This document shows, one piece after another, positions 33,883 to 43,700 of a DNA stretch of 64,000 nucleotides. The stretch covers positions 124,001 through 188,000 of the forward strand of contig NZ_JACYXF010000008.1 of NCBI RefSeq assembly GCF_015352985.1, written 5' to 3'. Numbering within the stretch: the first letter of the stretch is position 1; every line of letters begins with the position of its first letter. The notes below the pieces were generated by a model. The model had not been told where the DNA came from and made no database searches. It worked only from the letters and a program-made list of their open reading frames with translations. Origin of the DNA: Noviherbaspirillum malthae (GTDB lineage Bacteria > Pseudomonadota > Gammaproteobacteria > Burkholderiales > Burkholderiaceae_D). The translations under genes and the position numbers were made by a program.

Positions 33883-34959
33883 ATGCCAAGACCGATCACC
33901 GCTCGAATCCACGCTGCTGCATTGCGGCACAACCTCAACATAGCCAAACAGTCCGCCCCCGGCTCCAAAGTATGGGCGGTAGTCAAGGCAAATGCCTACG
34001 GGCACGGACTGGCGCGTGCAATGCAGTCCTTCGAAGCGGCCGACGGCCTTGCGCTGGTCGAGGTCGACGGCGCGCTGCGCCTGCGCGACATGGGATGGAC
34101 GAAGCCGGTTCTGCTGCTCGAAGGTTTTTTCCACGAGTCGGATTTGCCGGAGCTGGCGGCGCGGGAAGTCCAGTTCGCCATCCACTGCCGTGAACAGATC
34201 GACATGCTGGAAAAAGCCCGCCTGGCCGCTCCCGTGCACGTCCACCTGAAAATGAACAGCGGCATGAACCGCCTGGGCTTCAAGCCGGAAGACTTCCGGG
34301 CTGCCTACCTGCGGCTGCGAGCCATCTCGGCGGTGCGCAGCATTACCCTGATGATGCATTTTGCCAATGCGGACGACGCCTCCAATGCCGCCATGCCGAT
34401 GGCCGAGCAGATTCGCCGCTTCGAAGCGGCGGCCGCGGATCTGGAAGGACCGCGCAGCCTCGCCAATTCCGCCGCGGTGCTCGGTCACCCCGATGTGGCC
34501 GCGGATTGGGTGCGGCCAGGGATCATGCTGTATGGCGGCACCCCGGGCGGGAAAACGGCAGACCAGTTCGGCCTACAGGCGGCAATGACGCTGGAAAGCG
34601 AAATCATCGGCGTACAGCGCATACAGCCGGGCGATGCGGTCGGCTACGGCAGCCGCTTCGTCGCCGACCGGCCCATGACCATCGGCGTGGTCGCCGGCGG
34701 CTATGCCGACGGCTATCCGCGCCATGCGCCGGCCGGAACGCCGGTCATGGTCGACGGCAGGCGCACCCGCGTCGTTGGCCGCGTATCGATGGACATGCTC
34801 ACGGTCGACCTGAGCGAATTGCCGGAATCCGGTTTCGGCAGCAAGGTCGAACTCTGGGGACGCAATGTTCCCATCGACGAGGTGGCGAACGCCTCCGGCA
34901 CCATCGGCTATGAGCTGATGTGCGCACTGGCGCCCCGCGTGGCCGTCATCGAGGATTAA
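33883..34959 (+). CDS. alr: Alanine racemase
   Basis: 358 residues. It is a PLP enzyme with the cofactor lysine K35 in AVVKANAYGHG and the catalytic tyrosine in GDAVGYGSRF; the substrate Asp/Met pattern SMDMLTVDL is also present. It makes D-alanine for peptidoglycan. It is 24 bases before radA on the same strand, so the two may be co-transcribed. The intergenic AT-rich stretch before it is shared with divergent lplT. Confidence 0.96.
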   Translation: MPRPITARIHAAALRHNLNIAKQSAPGSKVWAVVKANAYGHGLARAMQSFEAADGLALVEVDGALRLRDMGWTKPVLLLEGFFHESDLPELAAREVQFAIHCREQIDMLEKARLAAPVHVHLKMNSGMNRLGFKPEDFRAAYLRLRAISAVRSITLMMHFANADDASNAAMPMAEQIRRFEAAAADLEGPRSLANSAAVLGHPDVAADWVRPGIMLYGGTPGGKTADQFGLQAAMTLESEIIGVQRIQPGDAVGYGSRFVADRPMTIGVVAGGYADGYPRHAPAGTPVMVDGRRTRVVGRVSMDMLTVDLSELPESGFGSKVELWGRNVPIDEVANASGTIGYELMCALAPRVAVIED

Positions 34960-34983
34960 GAAAGGATCAGAGGTCAAAGCGTA

Positions 34984-36351
34984 ATGGCAAAGCAGAAAAC
35001 GAATTACACCTGTACGGAATGCGGCGGCGTCGTCAACAAATGGGCCGGCCAGTGCCCGTCCTGCGGTCAGTGGAATACGCTGGTGGAAACGGTCGTCGAA
35101 CCCGCCGGCAACCGTTTCTCGGGCCAGCACCAGGGACTGGCGCAAAGCTCGCCGGTCCTGAGCCTGTCCGATATCGAGGCCATCGACGTGCCTCGCTTCG
35201 GCACCGGCATCGAGGAATTCGACCGCGTGCTGGGCGGCGGCCTGGTGGCGGGCGGCGTGGTGCTGATCGGCGGCGATCCCGGCATCGGCAAGTCGACGCT
35301 GCTGCTGCAGGCGCTGGCCAATCTTTCCCGCGTCAAGAAGACGCTTTATGTCAGCGGCGAAGAATCCGGCTCCCAGATCGCCCTGCGCGCCAAGCGCCTT
35401 GCGATCGATGCGAAGGAGTTGCAGCTGCAGGCGGAAATCCAGCTGGAGAAGATTCTTAATACGCTGGCCGAACACAAGCCCCAAGTTGCCGTCATCGACT
35501 CGATCCAGACCATCTATTCGGATGCATTGACTTCGGCACCCGGATCGGTGGCTCAGGTACGGGAATGCGCGGCCCAGCTGACCCGCGTCGCCAAGCAGTC
35601 GGGCATCACCATCATCATGGTCGGCCATGTCACGAAGGAAGGCGCGCTGGCCGGTCCGCGCGTGCTGGAGCACATCGTCGATACCGTGCTGTACTTCGAG
35701 GGCGATACCCATTCCAGCTTCCGCCTGGTGCGCGCCTTCAAGAACCGCTTCGGCGCGGTCAATGAACTGGGTGTCTTTGCGATGAGCGAGAAGGGCTTGA
35801 AAGGCGTGTCGAATCCTTCCGCGCTGTTTCTGTCCCAGCACGACAACCAGGTACCGGGTTCCTGCGTGATGGTGACGCAGGAGGGCACCCGTCCGCTGCT
35901 GGTGGAAATCCAGGCGCTGGTCGACACCTCGCACGTGCCGAATGCGCGCCGCCTGTCGGTCGGACTTGAACAGAACCGCCTGGCGATGCTGCTGGCGGTC
36001 CTGCACCGGCATGCATCGATCGCGGCTTTCGACCAGGACGTGTTCATCAATGCGGTGGGCGGCGTGAAGATCACCGAGCCGGCGGCCGATCTTGCGGTGC
36101 TGCTGGCGATTCATTCCTCGATGCGCAACAAGCCGCTGCCGCGCGGGCTGGTGGTGTTCGGCGAAGTTGGCCTTGCGGGTGAAATACGTCCGGCGCCGCG
36201 CGGGCAGGAGCGCCTGCGCGAAGCAGCAAAGCTAGGCTTTTCGATTGCGCTGATTCCAAAGGCGAATGCGCCCAAGCAGGCCATCGAGGGATTGAAGGTC
36301 ATCGGCGTCGAACGCATCGACGAAGCACTCAACCGGCTGCGCGACGAGTAA
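34984..36351 (+). CDS. radA: DNA repair protein RadA (Sms)
   Basis: 455 residues. An N-terminal four-Cys zinc finger (CTECGG and CPSCGQW) is followed by a RecA-like ATPase with Walker A GGDPGIGKSTLLLQ, the RadA-specific KNRFG motif and a C-terminal Lon-protease-like domain without the catalytic Ser-Lys pair (PRGLVVFGEVGLAGEIRPAPRGQERL). It acts in branch migration and recombinational repair. The stop is only 3 bases from the end of convergent hpnE. Confidence 0.96.
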   Translation: MAKQKTNYTCTECGGVVNKWAGQCPSCGQWNTLVETVVEPAGNRFSGQHQGLAQSSPVLSLSDIEAIDVPRFGTGIEEFDRVLGGGLVAGGVVLIGGDPGIGKSTLLLQALANLSRVKKTLYVSGEESGSQIALRAKRLAIDAKELQLQAEIQLEKILNTLAEHKPQVAVIDSIQTIYSDALTSAPGSVAQVRECAAQLTRVAKQSGITIIMVGHVTKEGALAGPRVLEHIVDTVLYFEGDTHSSFRLVRAFKNRFGAVNELGVFAMSEKGLKGVSNPSALFLSQHDNQVPGSCVMVTQEGTRPLLVEIQALVDTSHVPNARRLSVGLEQNRLAMLLAVLHRHASIAAFDQDVFINAVGGVKITEPAADLAVLLAIHSSMRNKPLPRGLVVFGEVGLAGEIRPAPRGQERLREAAKLGFSIALIPKANAPKQAIEGLKVIGVERIDEALNRLRDE

Positions 36352-36354
36352 TAG

Positions 36355-37671
36355 TTATTCCGAGACGAGCAGGGCGGCTTGCTGCCCGCTTCGTACTGCC
36401 GATTCCAGCGTGGCCGGATAGTCGCCGGCCGTGTAGTCTCCTGCAAGCGCCAGGCCCGCCACGCCGGTGTCGTTCGACGGCCGCTGCAGGCCGGGCGTGC
36501 AGGCAAAGGTCGCCCGTTTTTCGGAAATGACCTTGCTCCACAGCGGCGTTGCCAGTTCTTGTAGCCGGAAAACCCCAGCCAGCTGCGCGGCGACCGCGGC
36601 AGACAGTGCTTCATGTCCGCCTGCGATGGCTTCGCTCGAGGCACTGACCACGACCGCGAGCAATCCTGCCTGCTCGGCATCGAGATGCCCCCGGTCGAAG
36701 ACGAACTGGCCCCAATGCCCCTTGCCGCCATCGTCGACCAGGGCAAGAAGCGGATGCGCCAGCCGAAGCTGCGGCGGGTATTGCAGGAAGCAGGTCGTGA
36801 TGGGTTCGTAAGCAAACGACGACAGCATTGCCGTGTCGGCATGGCCGGCAAGCAGGCTGGCCGCCTGCCATGCCGAGGTGGCGACGATAACGGCATCATA
36901 GTGAGGATCGTCCGCCGTTTGCGGCTCGCCCGTTTCAAGCTGCCATCCGCTGCCCGAGGCAATGATGCGCCTGACGGACATGCCGCATTGCACGCTGCCT
37001 GCATGCCGTTCAATGTATGCAGCTGCGCGGGAGGGAAACAGCGCCGACAGGTCGACGCGCGGTATCAGCATGTCGGATGCGGAACGCTTCGCCCCAAGAC
37101 TGTCGCGCAATACGTTCAGGAATACCTGTGCGGAAGCACGCTCGGGCGGGGTGTTCAGGGCGGCGATGCACAAGGGACTCCACATCAGCCGCACCAGGCG
37201 AGGTGTCTGGTCGAAGCGTTCCAGCAGTTCGCTGACGCTGCAGTCACTGTTGAGCCGCCAGTCCATCCAGCGCGCCGTGGTGGAAAAGCGCGCGAGCGCA
37301 AGCTTGTCCTCGCGCTGCAGTCCTTTCGCACGCACCAGTCCGGCCAGCATATGCCAGGGCGCGGGCAGTCGCGGAGTGACGAAGTCCATGCCGCCGCTGC
37401 CGGGCGGATAACGCATTTGCAGAGGCAGGCGCAGCAAGACATCGGATGCGGCAAGCCCGACGATGTCAAGCAGGCGCAGCGACTCGGCATAGGCGCCGAG
37501 CAGGATATGCTGGCCGTTATCGAGCTTGCAGCCGTTGAGTTCGACCATGCGCGCGCGGCCGCCGAGGTTTTTCGCCGCCTCGAACAGCGACACCGAAATC
37601 CCGTGCCGCGCCAGTTCGACCGCCGCAGCGCATCCCGCCCAGCCTCCGCCGATGACCGCAATGCGTTTCAT
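36355..37671 (-). CDS. hpnE: Hydroxysqualene dehydroxylase HpnE
   Basis: 438 residues. It is a FAD-binding amine-oxidase-type protein beginning with the dinucleotide motif AVIGGGWAGCAAAVELARHG and LDNGQHILLGAY. HpnE reduces hydroxysqualene to squalene as the third step of the HpnCDE route. The start ATG shares one base with the stop of hpnD (TGATG), so the genes are translationally coupled. The only further route gene needed for hopanoids, squalene-hopene cyclase, is not in the window. Confidence 0.93.
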   Translation of the reverse strand: MKRIAVIGGGWAGCAAAVELARHGISVSLFEAAKNLGGRARMVELNGCKLDNGQHILLGAYAESLRLLDIVGLAASDVLLRLPLQMRYPPGSGGMDFVTPRLPAPWHMLAGLVRAKGLQREDKLALARFSTTARWMDWRLNSDCSVSELLERFDQTPRLVRLMWSPLCIAALNTPPERASAQVFLNVLRDSLGAKRSASDMLIPRVDLSALFPSRAAAYIERHAGSVQCGMSVRRIIASGSGWQLETGEPQTADDPHYDAVIVATSAWQAASLLAGHADTAMLSSFAYEPITTCFLQYPPQLRLAHPLLALVDDGGKGHWGQFVFDRGHLDAEQAGLLAVVVSASSEAIAGGHEALSAAVAAQLAGVFRLQELATPLWSKVISEKRATFACTPGLQRPSNDTGVAGLALAGDYTAGDYPATLESAVRSGQQAALLVSE

Positions 37672-38546
37672 CAGGCGCGGATATAGGTTTTCCAGGCAAG
37701 CCAGAGCTTGCGGATCGGCGTCAGCGAAATCTTCTGGTTCAGCACATGGAAACGGTCGCGCTCGACTTCATCGAGCAGCGTGCGGTAGATGGCGGCCATG
37801 ATCAGGCCCGGGCGCTGCGCGCGCCTGTCGGCAGCAGGGAGCAGGGCGAAGGCTTCCGCATAGGCGGTCTTGGCTCGCTCGGCCTGGAACGCCATCAGCT
37901 TTTCGAAATTCTCGCTGTGCCGCGCATTCAGGATATCGGCGGCGGTCACATTGAATTGCTGAAGTTCATTGACGGGCAGATAGATGCGGCCCTTGCGTGC
38001 ATCCTCTCCGACATCGCGGATGATGTTGGTCAGCTGAAAGGCGAGGCCAAGCTTTTCGGCATATTGCAGCGTCTGCGGCTGGGTCGCGCCGAAAATGCTG
38101 GCGGAAAGTATGCCAACCACGCTTGCTACATGCCAGCAATAGCGTTTCAGACCGGGATAGTCCAGGTAACGGGTCTGGTCGAGATCCATTTCCATGCCGT
38201 CGATGATGGCCAGCAAATGCTTGGGATCGAGCGAATACGTTGCCATGTGCGGCTGAAGCGCCTTCATTACGGGATGGCTGGGCGTTCCCTTCAGCATCGC
38301 CTGCACTTCCTGGCGCCACCATTGCAGCTTGTTTCTTGCGACGCTGGCATCGGTGGCGTCGTCCACGGTGTCGTCGACTTCGCGGCAGAATGCATAGAGC
38401 GCGGTGATCGCGCGGCGGCGTTCCGCCGGCAGGAAGAGAAAGCTATAGTAAAAGCTGGAGCCGCTTTGTACGGCTTTTTGTTGGCAGTATTCGTCGGGCG
38501 ACATGAACTCGGGGAACTGATCGAAAGCCGCTATGCTAGCCGACAT
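37671..38546 (-). CDS. hpnD: Presqualene diphosphate synthase HpnD
   Basis: 291 residues. It is an isoprenoid synthase of the squalene/phytoene family with both Asp-rich metal sites: YAFCREVDDTVDDATD near residue 70 and LTNIIRDVGEDARKGRIYLP in the middle. It condenses two farnesyl diphosphates to presqualene diphosphate. It overlaps hpnC by 11 bases upstream and hpnE by 1 base downstream, forming a three-gene operon. Confidence 0.94.
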   Translation of the reverse strand: MSASIAAFDQFPEFMSPDEYCQQKAVQSGSSFYYSFLFLPAERRRAITALYAFCREVDDTVDDATDASVARNKLQWWRQEVQAMLKGTPSHPVMKALQPHMATYSLDPKHLLAIIDGMEMDLDQTRYLDYPGLKRYCWHVASVVGILSASIFGATQPQTLQYAEKLGLAFQLTNIIRDVGEDARKGRIYLPVNELQQFNVTAADILNARHSENFEKLMAFQAERAKTAYAEAFALLPAADRRAQRPGLIMAAIYRTLLDEVERDRFHVLNQKISLTPIRKLWLAWKTYIRA

Positions 38547-39378
38547 GCGCCATGCGCGACAAACGTATTTTCATGCCGGCGGCTTTCCACAGCATGGCGA
38601 GCCAGTCGGCCGGCCCCAGTTGCGGCCGGCGGCGAAATACATCGTAATCACCGGCCTCGATGCGGTCGAGGATGCGCAGCCCGCCCTGAACGATGAGCCG
38701 CAGTTCCCAGCCGATGCGGCCCGGCAAGCGAAAGGCCAGCGGCGCGCCGGAGAGCATCATGCCGCGTGCGCGCTTGACCTGAAAAGCCATGAGCGCACGC
38801 CATGCACCGTCTGCATTGGCTTGGGCGATATGGTCTTCCGACACCTTGAATTGCCGCATGTCTTCCAGCGGCAGGTAGATGCGCTGTTTATCCCAGTCAA
38901 TCGCCACATCCTGCAGGAAATTGATCAGCTGAAGCGAAGAGCAGATGGCATCCGAGTCGCGCAGGTTGGCCGGGTCGGCCGCGTCATAGAGATGGAGCAT
39001 CAGCGTTCCGACCGGGTTGGCGGAGCGGCGGCAGTAGTCGAGCAGGCTGTCGAAGTTGGCATAGCGGCAGGTGGTGACATCCTGCTTGAATGCCGAAAGC
39101 AAATCATGAAAGGGCGCAAGCGGCAGGCGGTAATCGGCAACGACCTTGGCCAGCGACTGGAACAGCGGCTGCGCCGGAGGCTTGCCGAGCGCAATGCCGT
39201 GCAAGGCCTCGTCATAGGCATCCAGGCCGGCAAGCCGCTCCGAAGCGGGGGCATCTCCTTCATCCGCCAGATCGTCCGCACTGCGGGCAAACGCATAAAT
39301 GGATTCGACCGCCGGGCGCAGCCTAGCCGGCAAGAGCACGGAGGCGACAGGAAAATTCTCGTAATGGTCAACAGGCAT
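38536..39378 (-). CDS. hpnC: Hydroxysqualene synthase HpnC
   Basis: 280 residues. It is in the same fold family as HpnD, with YAFARSADDLADEGD and LQLINFLQDVAIDWDKQRIYLP as the two metal-binding motifs. HpnC turns presqualene diphosphate into hydroxysqualene. First gene of the operon; the promoter must lie in the 147-base region shared with the divergent RND efflux operon, which also contains palindromic repeats. Confidence 0.93.
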   Translation of the reverse strand: MPVDHYENFPVASVLLPARLRPAVESIYAFARSADDLADEGDAPASERLAGLDAYDEALHGIALGKPPAQPLFQSLAKVVADYRLPLAPFHDLLSAFKQDVTTCRYANFDSLLDYCRRSANPVGTLMLHLYDAADPANLRDSDAICSSLQLINFLQDVAIDWDKQRIYLPLEDMRQFKVSEDHIAQANADGAWRALMAFQVKRARGMMLSGAPLAFRLPGRIGWELRLIVQGGLRILDRIEAGDYDVFRRRPQLGPADWLAMLWKAAGMKIRLSRMAHVG

Positions 39379-39398
39379 GGATTACACGGATCACTAAC

Positions 39399-39412
39399 TG
39401 ACTAAAAAGTCA
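39399..39412. promoter_or_regulatory. Inverted repeat TGACT-AAAA-AGTCA upstream of the RND operon
   Basis: Perfect 5-base arms with a 4-base spacer, in the region shared by divergent hpnC and the efflux operon. Could be a regulator-binding site; its spacing fits TetR- or MarR-type operators. Short arms make chance occurrence possible. Confidence 0.35.
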
Positions 39413-39435
39413 TATGCAAACGAAAACGAGCTGCT

Positions 39436-39461
39436 TATAATTACTAACCGCCTGGTCATTA
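39436..39461 (+). promoter_or_regulatory. Promoter -10 and overlapping palindromic operator of the RND efflux operon
   Basis: TATAAT at 39436-39441 is a perfect -10 box. It overlaps TTACTAACC (39441-39449), which pairs with TGGTCATTAA (39453-39462) as an imperfect inverted repeat (7 of 9 positions). The layout, an operator sitting on the -10 and start site, is typical of TetR-family control of RND pumps. No TetR gene is beside it. The -35 is not clear. Confidence 0.5.
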
Positions 39462-39525
39462 ATAAAAATGCTGGAAAGATATTGCAAGCCAGGCAATTCA
39501 GCCCTGAATAGTAAAGGAAATCACC

Positions 39526-40704
39526 GTGGTCGCTTCGATAAAACCCTTCGGCTCTGCACGATTTTTCAGGCAAAAGCTCGCCATTCTGGCATGCAGCGGC
39601 ATCGTCCTGCTCGGCGGCTGTGCCAAGCAGGTGGAAAAAACCGAGGACATTCGTCCGGTAAGGGTGATGAAGCTGGAGTCGGGCAATATCGATTCGGTGG
39701 CCGAATTTCCGGGAGAAGTGCGGGCGCGCTATGAATCGCGCCTAGGCTTCCGGGTCGGCGGAAAGATTGTGGCCCGCAAGGTGGAAGTGGGTTCAACCGT
39801 CAAGCGCGGCCAGGTATTGATGCAGCTCGATCCCCAGGACCTGCAGCTGGCGCAGGCCCAGGCCAATGCCGGCCTGAAGGCCGCCGAAAGCAACCGGGAC
39901 CTCGCCAGGGCCGAGCTGAAACGCTATCAGGACCTGCGGGAACGGAATTTCGTCAGCCAGGCGGTGCTCGACAGCAAGGAAACCGCCTATAAGGCCGCAC
40001 AGGCCAGCTATGACCAGGCCGTCGCCGCTTACCGCAACCAGTCGAATCAGGCCGGCTATGCCGTGCTCCAGGCCGATGTGGATGGCGTAGTCACCAGCAT
40101 CGATGCGGAAGCCGGGCAGGTGGTGTCGGCCGGTACGCCGGTGGTCCGCCTCGCCCAGACCGGCGAGCGGGAGATCATCATCGGCATTCCCGAAGACAAG
40201 GTCGACGATCTGCGCAGCGTATCCGATGTACGCGTGCGGACCTGGGCCGATCCGGAGCGCACGATTCCCGGGAAAATCCGCGAAATTTCCCCGGTTGCCG
40301 ATCCGGCGACCCGCACCTATACCGCCAAGATATCCATTCCGTCGTCAGCCGAAAACGTCAAGCTTGGCATGACGGCTTATGTGGCATTTGCAGCCAAATC
40401 CGCAAACGCGGCGATGCGCCTGCCGCTGACCGCGCTGTTCCAGGATAAATCCAATACCGCGGTCTGGGTCGTGGAAAACGGAGCGGTCAAGCTGGTACCG
40501 GTGCAGGTCGCGGGCACTGCCGGCAACGACATCCTGGTGTCCGGAGGGGTCGCTCCCGGACAGACGATCGTGACGGCAGGCGTGAATCTGCTCAAACCGG
40601 GACAGAAAGTGAAGATTCTCGGCGAGGAAGTGGCCATGAATGAGTCGGCACGTCCCGCACCGGCCACGCGCACATCCAATGACGCCGCCGGAGCCGCCAA
40701 ATGA
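39526..40704 (+). CDS. RND efflux periplasmic adaptor (membrane fusion protein), lipoprotein
   Basis: 392 residues from GTG 39526, which has AAGGA well placed. A lipoprotein signal ends at LLGGC (residues 26-30). The biotinyl-lipoyl and hairpin regions are clear (RLGFRVGGKIVARKVEVGSTVKRGQVLMQLD, then a coiled-coil stretch of about residues 105-175), followed by a beta-barrel. It links the inner-membrane pump to an outer-membrane channel. It overlaps the pump gene by 4 bases (ATGA). No TolC-type gene is in the operon. Confidence 0.94.
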   Translation: MVASIKPFGSARFFRQKLAILACSGIVLLGGCAKQVEKTEDIRPVRVMKLESGNIDSVAEFPGEVRARYESRLGFRVGGKIVARKVEVGSTVKRGQVLMQLDPQDLQLAQAQANAGLKAAESNRDLARAELKRYQDLRERNFVSQAVLDSKETAYKAAQASYDQAVAAYRNQSNQAGYAVLQADVDGVVTSIDAEAGQVVSAGTPVVRLAQTGEREIIIGIPEDKVDDLRSVSDVRVRTWADPERTIPGKIREISPVADPATRTYTAKISIPSSAENVKLGMTAYVAFAAKSANAAMRLPLTALFQDKSNTAVWVVENGAVKLVPVQVAGTAGNDILVSGGVAPGQTIVTAGVNLLKPGQKVKILGEEVAMNESARPAPATRTSNDAAGAAK

Positions 40705-43700
40705 AAGGCGGATTCAATCTCTCGCGCTGGGCGCTGGAACACATCCCGCTCACGCGATATCTGATCGTCGCCCTGCTGATCGGCGGCATCCTGAGCTACG
40801 GCCGCCTCGGTCAGGACGAGGATCCTCCTTTCACCTTCCGCGCCATGGTCGTGCGCGCGATCTGGCCCGGCGCCACCTCGCTGCAGATGGCCGAGCAGGT
40901 CACCGACAAGCTGGAAAAGAAGCTGCAGGAGACGCCCTACATCGACAAGATCCGCAGCTATTCCAAGCCGGGCGAAACCCTGATCATTCTTCAGCTGCGC
41001 GAATCCACGCCGCCCAAGGACGTGCCGAGCGCCTGGTACCAGGTGAGGAAAAAGATAGGCGATATCCGCAATACCTTGCCCAGCGGCGTCCTGGGACCGT
41101 TCTTCAATGACGAGTTCGGCGATACCTACGGATCGATCTTTGCGATTTCCGCCGACGGCTTCAACTATGCCGAAATGAAGGACTATGCCGATTTCGTGCG
41201 GCAGCAGTTCCTGAAGGTGCCGTCGGTATCGAAGGTGGAATTGTTCGGGGTGCAGGATGAAAAGATCAACATCGAGTTCTCGCACAAGAAATTCGCCCAG
41301 CTCGGCATCGGCTTCGACTCCATCGTCAACCAGATCAATGCCCAGAATGCGGTCGAGGCGACCGGCGTACTGGTGACGCCGACGGACAACCTGCAGGTGC
41401 GGGTAACGGGCGCGATGGCCTCGGCGAAGGACCTGGAGAATCTCGAACTGCGCGCCAACGGCACGACGTTCCGCCTGGGCGATTTCGCGACCGTACGGCG
41501 TGAATACAAGGACCCACCGCAGGACAAGATGCGCTTCAACGGCAAGGAAGTCATCGGGCTCGGCATTTCCATGGAGCGGGGCGGTGACATCATCGCGCTG
41601 GGACGCAACCTCGAAGCGACCGTGGATGAGCTCAAGGGCAAGCTGCCGGTCGGGATCGAACTGCAGCGGGTGTCGGATCAGCCCAAGGCGGTGTCTTCAT
41701 CCGTCAATGAATTCCTTCACACGCTGGCGGAGGCGGTGCTCATCGTGCTCGCGGTCAGCTTCGTCGCGCTGGGCCTGCATACGAAGCCGCTGCGCCTCGA
41801 TGTGCGCCCCGGACTGGTCGTTGCGCTGACCATTCCGCTGGTGCTGGCAGTGACCTTTCTCTTCATGCGCATCTTCAGCATCGATCTTCACAAGATTTCG
41901 CTGGGGGCGCTCATCATTGCGCTCGGCCTGCTGGTGGATGACGCCATCATTGCCGTGGAAATGATGGTGCGGAAGATGGAAGAGGGCTTGTCGCGCTTCG
42001 ATGCGGCCACCTTCGCCTATACATCGACCGCGATGCCGATGCTGACTGGCACGCTGATCACTGCGGCGGGCTTCCTGCCCATCGGCCTGGCGAAATCCGC
42101 GGCCGGCGAATATACCTTCTCGATGTTCTCCGTCAACGCGCTGGCACTGATCATCTCCTGGTTCGTCGCCGTGCTGTTCACGCCATACATCGGGTACATC
42201 CTGCTCAAGGTCAAGCCTTCCACGCATGCGGACGGTCAGCATGAACTGTTCGACAGCCCGTTCTATTCACGCTTCCGGCGTGTCGTGAACTGGTGCGTGG
42301 AGTGGCGCAAGACCACGATCCTGCTGACGCTGGGCGTATTCGTGCTGGGCGTGGTCGGATTCCGCTTCATCGAACAGCAGTTCTTCCCCGACTCCAGCCG
42401 TCCCGAACTGATGGTCGAAATGTGGCTGCCCGAAGGCAGTTCGTTCAAGGCCACCGAAGCGCAGGCGAAGAAGTTCGAGGCCTTCATCGGCAAGCAGGAT
42501 GGCGTGGAAAGCGTCACGACCTACGTCGGCACGGGAAGCCCGCGCTTCTACCTGCCGCTGGACCAGATCTTCCCGCAGACGAACGTGTCGCAGATCGTCG
42601 TGCTGGCCAAGGACCTGAAATCCAGGGAAGCGCTGCGCCTGAAGATCGCAAAGGTATTCGACAACGATTTTCCGGGTGTGCGCGGTCGCGTCAAGCTCCT
42701 GCCCAACGGTCCGCCGGTTCCCTATCCGGTGCAGTTCCGCGTGACCGGTTACGAGGTCGACAAGGTGAGGGCGATTGCGGACCAGGTCAAGGAAGTCATG
42801 CGCGCCAATCCCAATGCGGTGGGCGTCAACGACAACTGGAACGAGTCGGTCAAGGTGGTCCGCCTCGATGTCGACCAGGACAAGCTGCGTGCCCTGGGCA
42901 TCAGTTCGCAAAGCTTGATGCGCGCAGCCAATACGATCCTGACAGGCACGACGGTCGGCCAGTACCGCGAGGACAACAAGCTGATCGACATCGTCGTGCG
43001 CCAGCCGGTGGAGGAACGTTCGACGATCACCGCCCTGCAGCAGGCCAACCTGCAGTCGGCCAGCGGGCGTGCCATTCCGCTGGCGCAGGTCGCGCGCGTG
43101 AGCTTCGTATGGGAGCCGGGCGTCGTATGGCGGGAGGGCAGGGAATGGGCCATCACGGTGCAGTCCGACGTAGTCGACGGCATCCAGGGACCGACCGTCT
43201 CGAGCCAGATCAGCCCCGCGCTCGACAAGCTGCGCGCCACGCTGCCGGCCGGTTACCGGATCGAACTGGCCGGAGCGGCTGCAGACAGCGGCAAGGCCCA
43301 GGAGTCGATCGCAGCCAATGTGCCGCTGGTGATCTTCATCATCTTCACCTTGCTCATGCTGCAACTGCATAGCTTTTCACGCGCCTTGCTGGTGTTCCTG
43401 ACCGGACCGCTCGGCGTGGCTGGCGCAGCCATGGCCTTGCTCCTGCTGCAACGTCCGTTCGGTTTCGTCGCACAGCTCGGCGTCATTGCCCTGTTCGGCA
43501 TGATCATCCGCAATTCCGTCATCCTGGTCGATCAGATCGAACACGATATCGGGCAAGGCGCGGCACCGTGGAATGCCATCGTGGAATCGGCAGTCCGCCG
43601 TTTCCGGCCGATCATTCTGACGGCGGCAGCGGCGGTGCTCGCGATGATTCCCCTGTCGCGTTCGGTCTTCTGGGGACCGATGGCCGTGGCAATCATGGGT

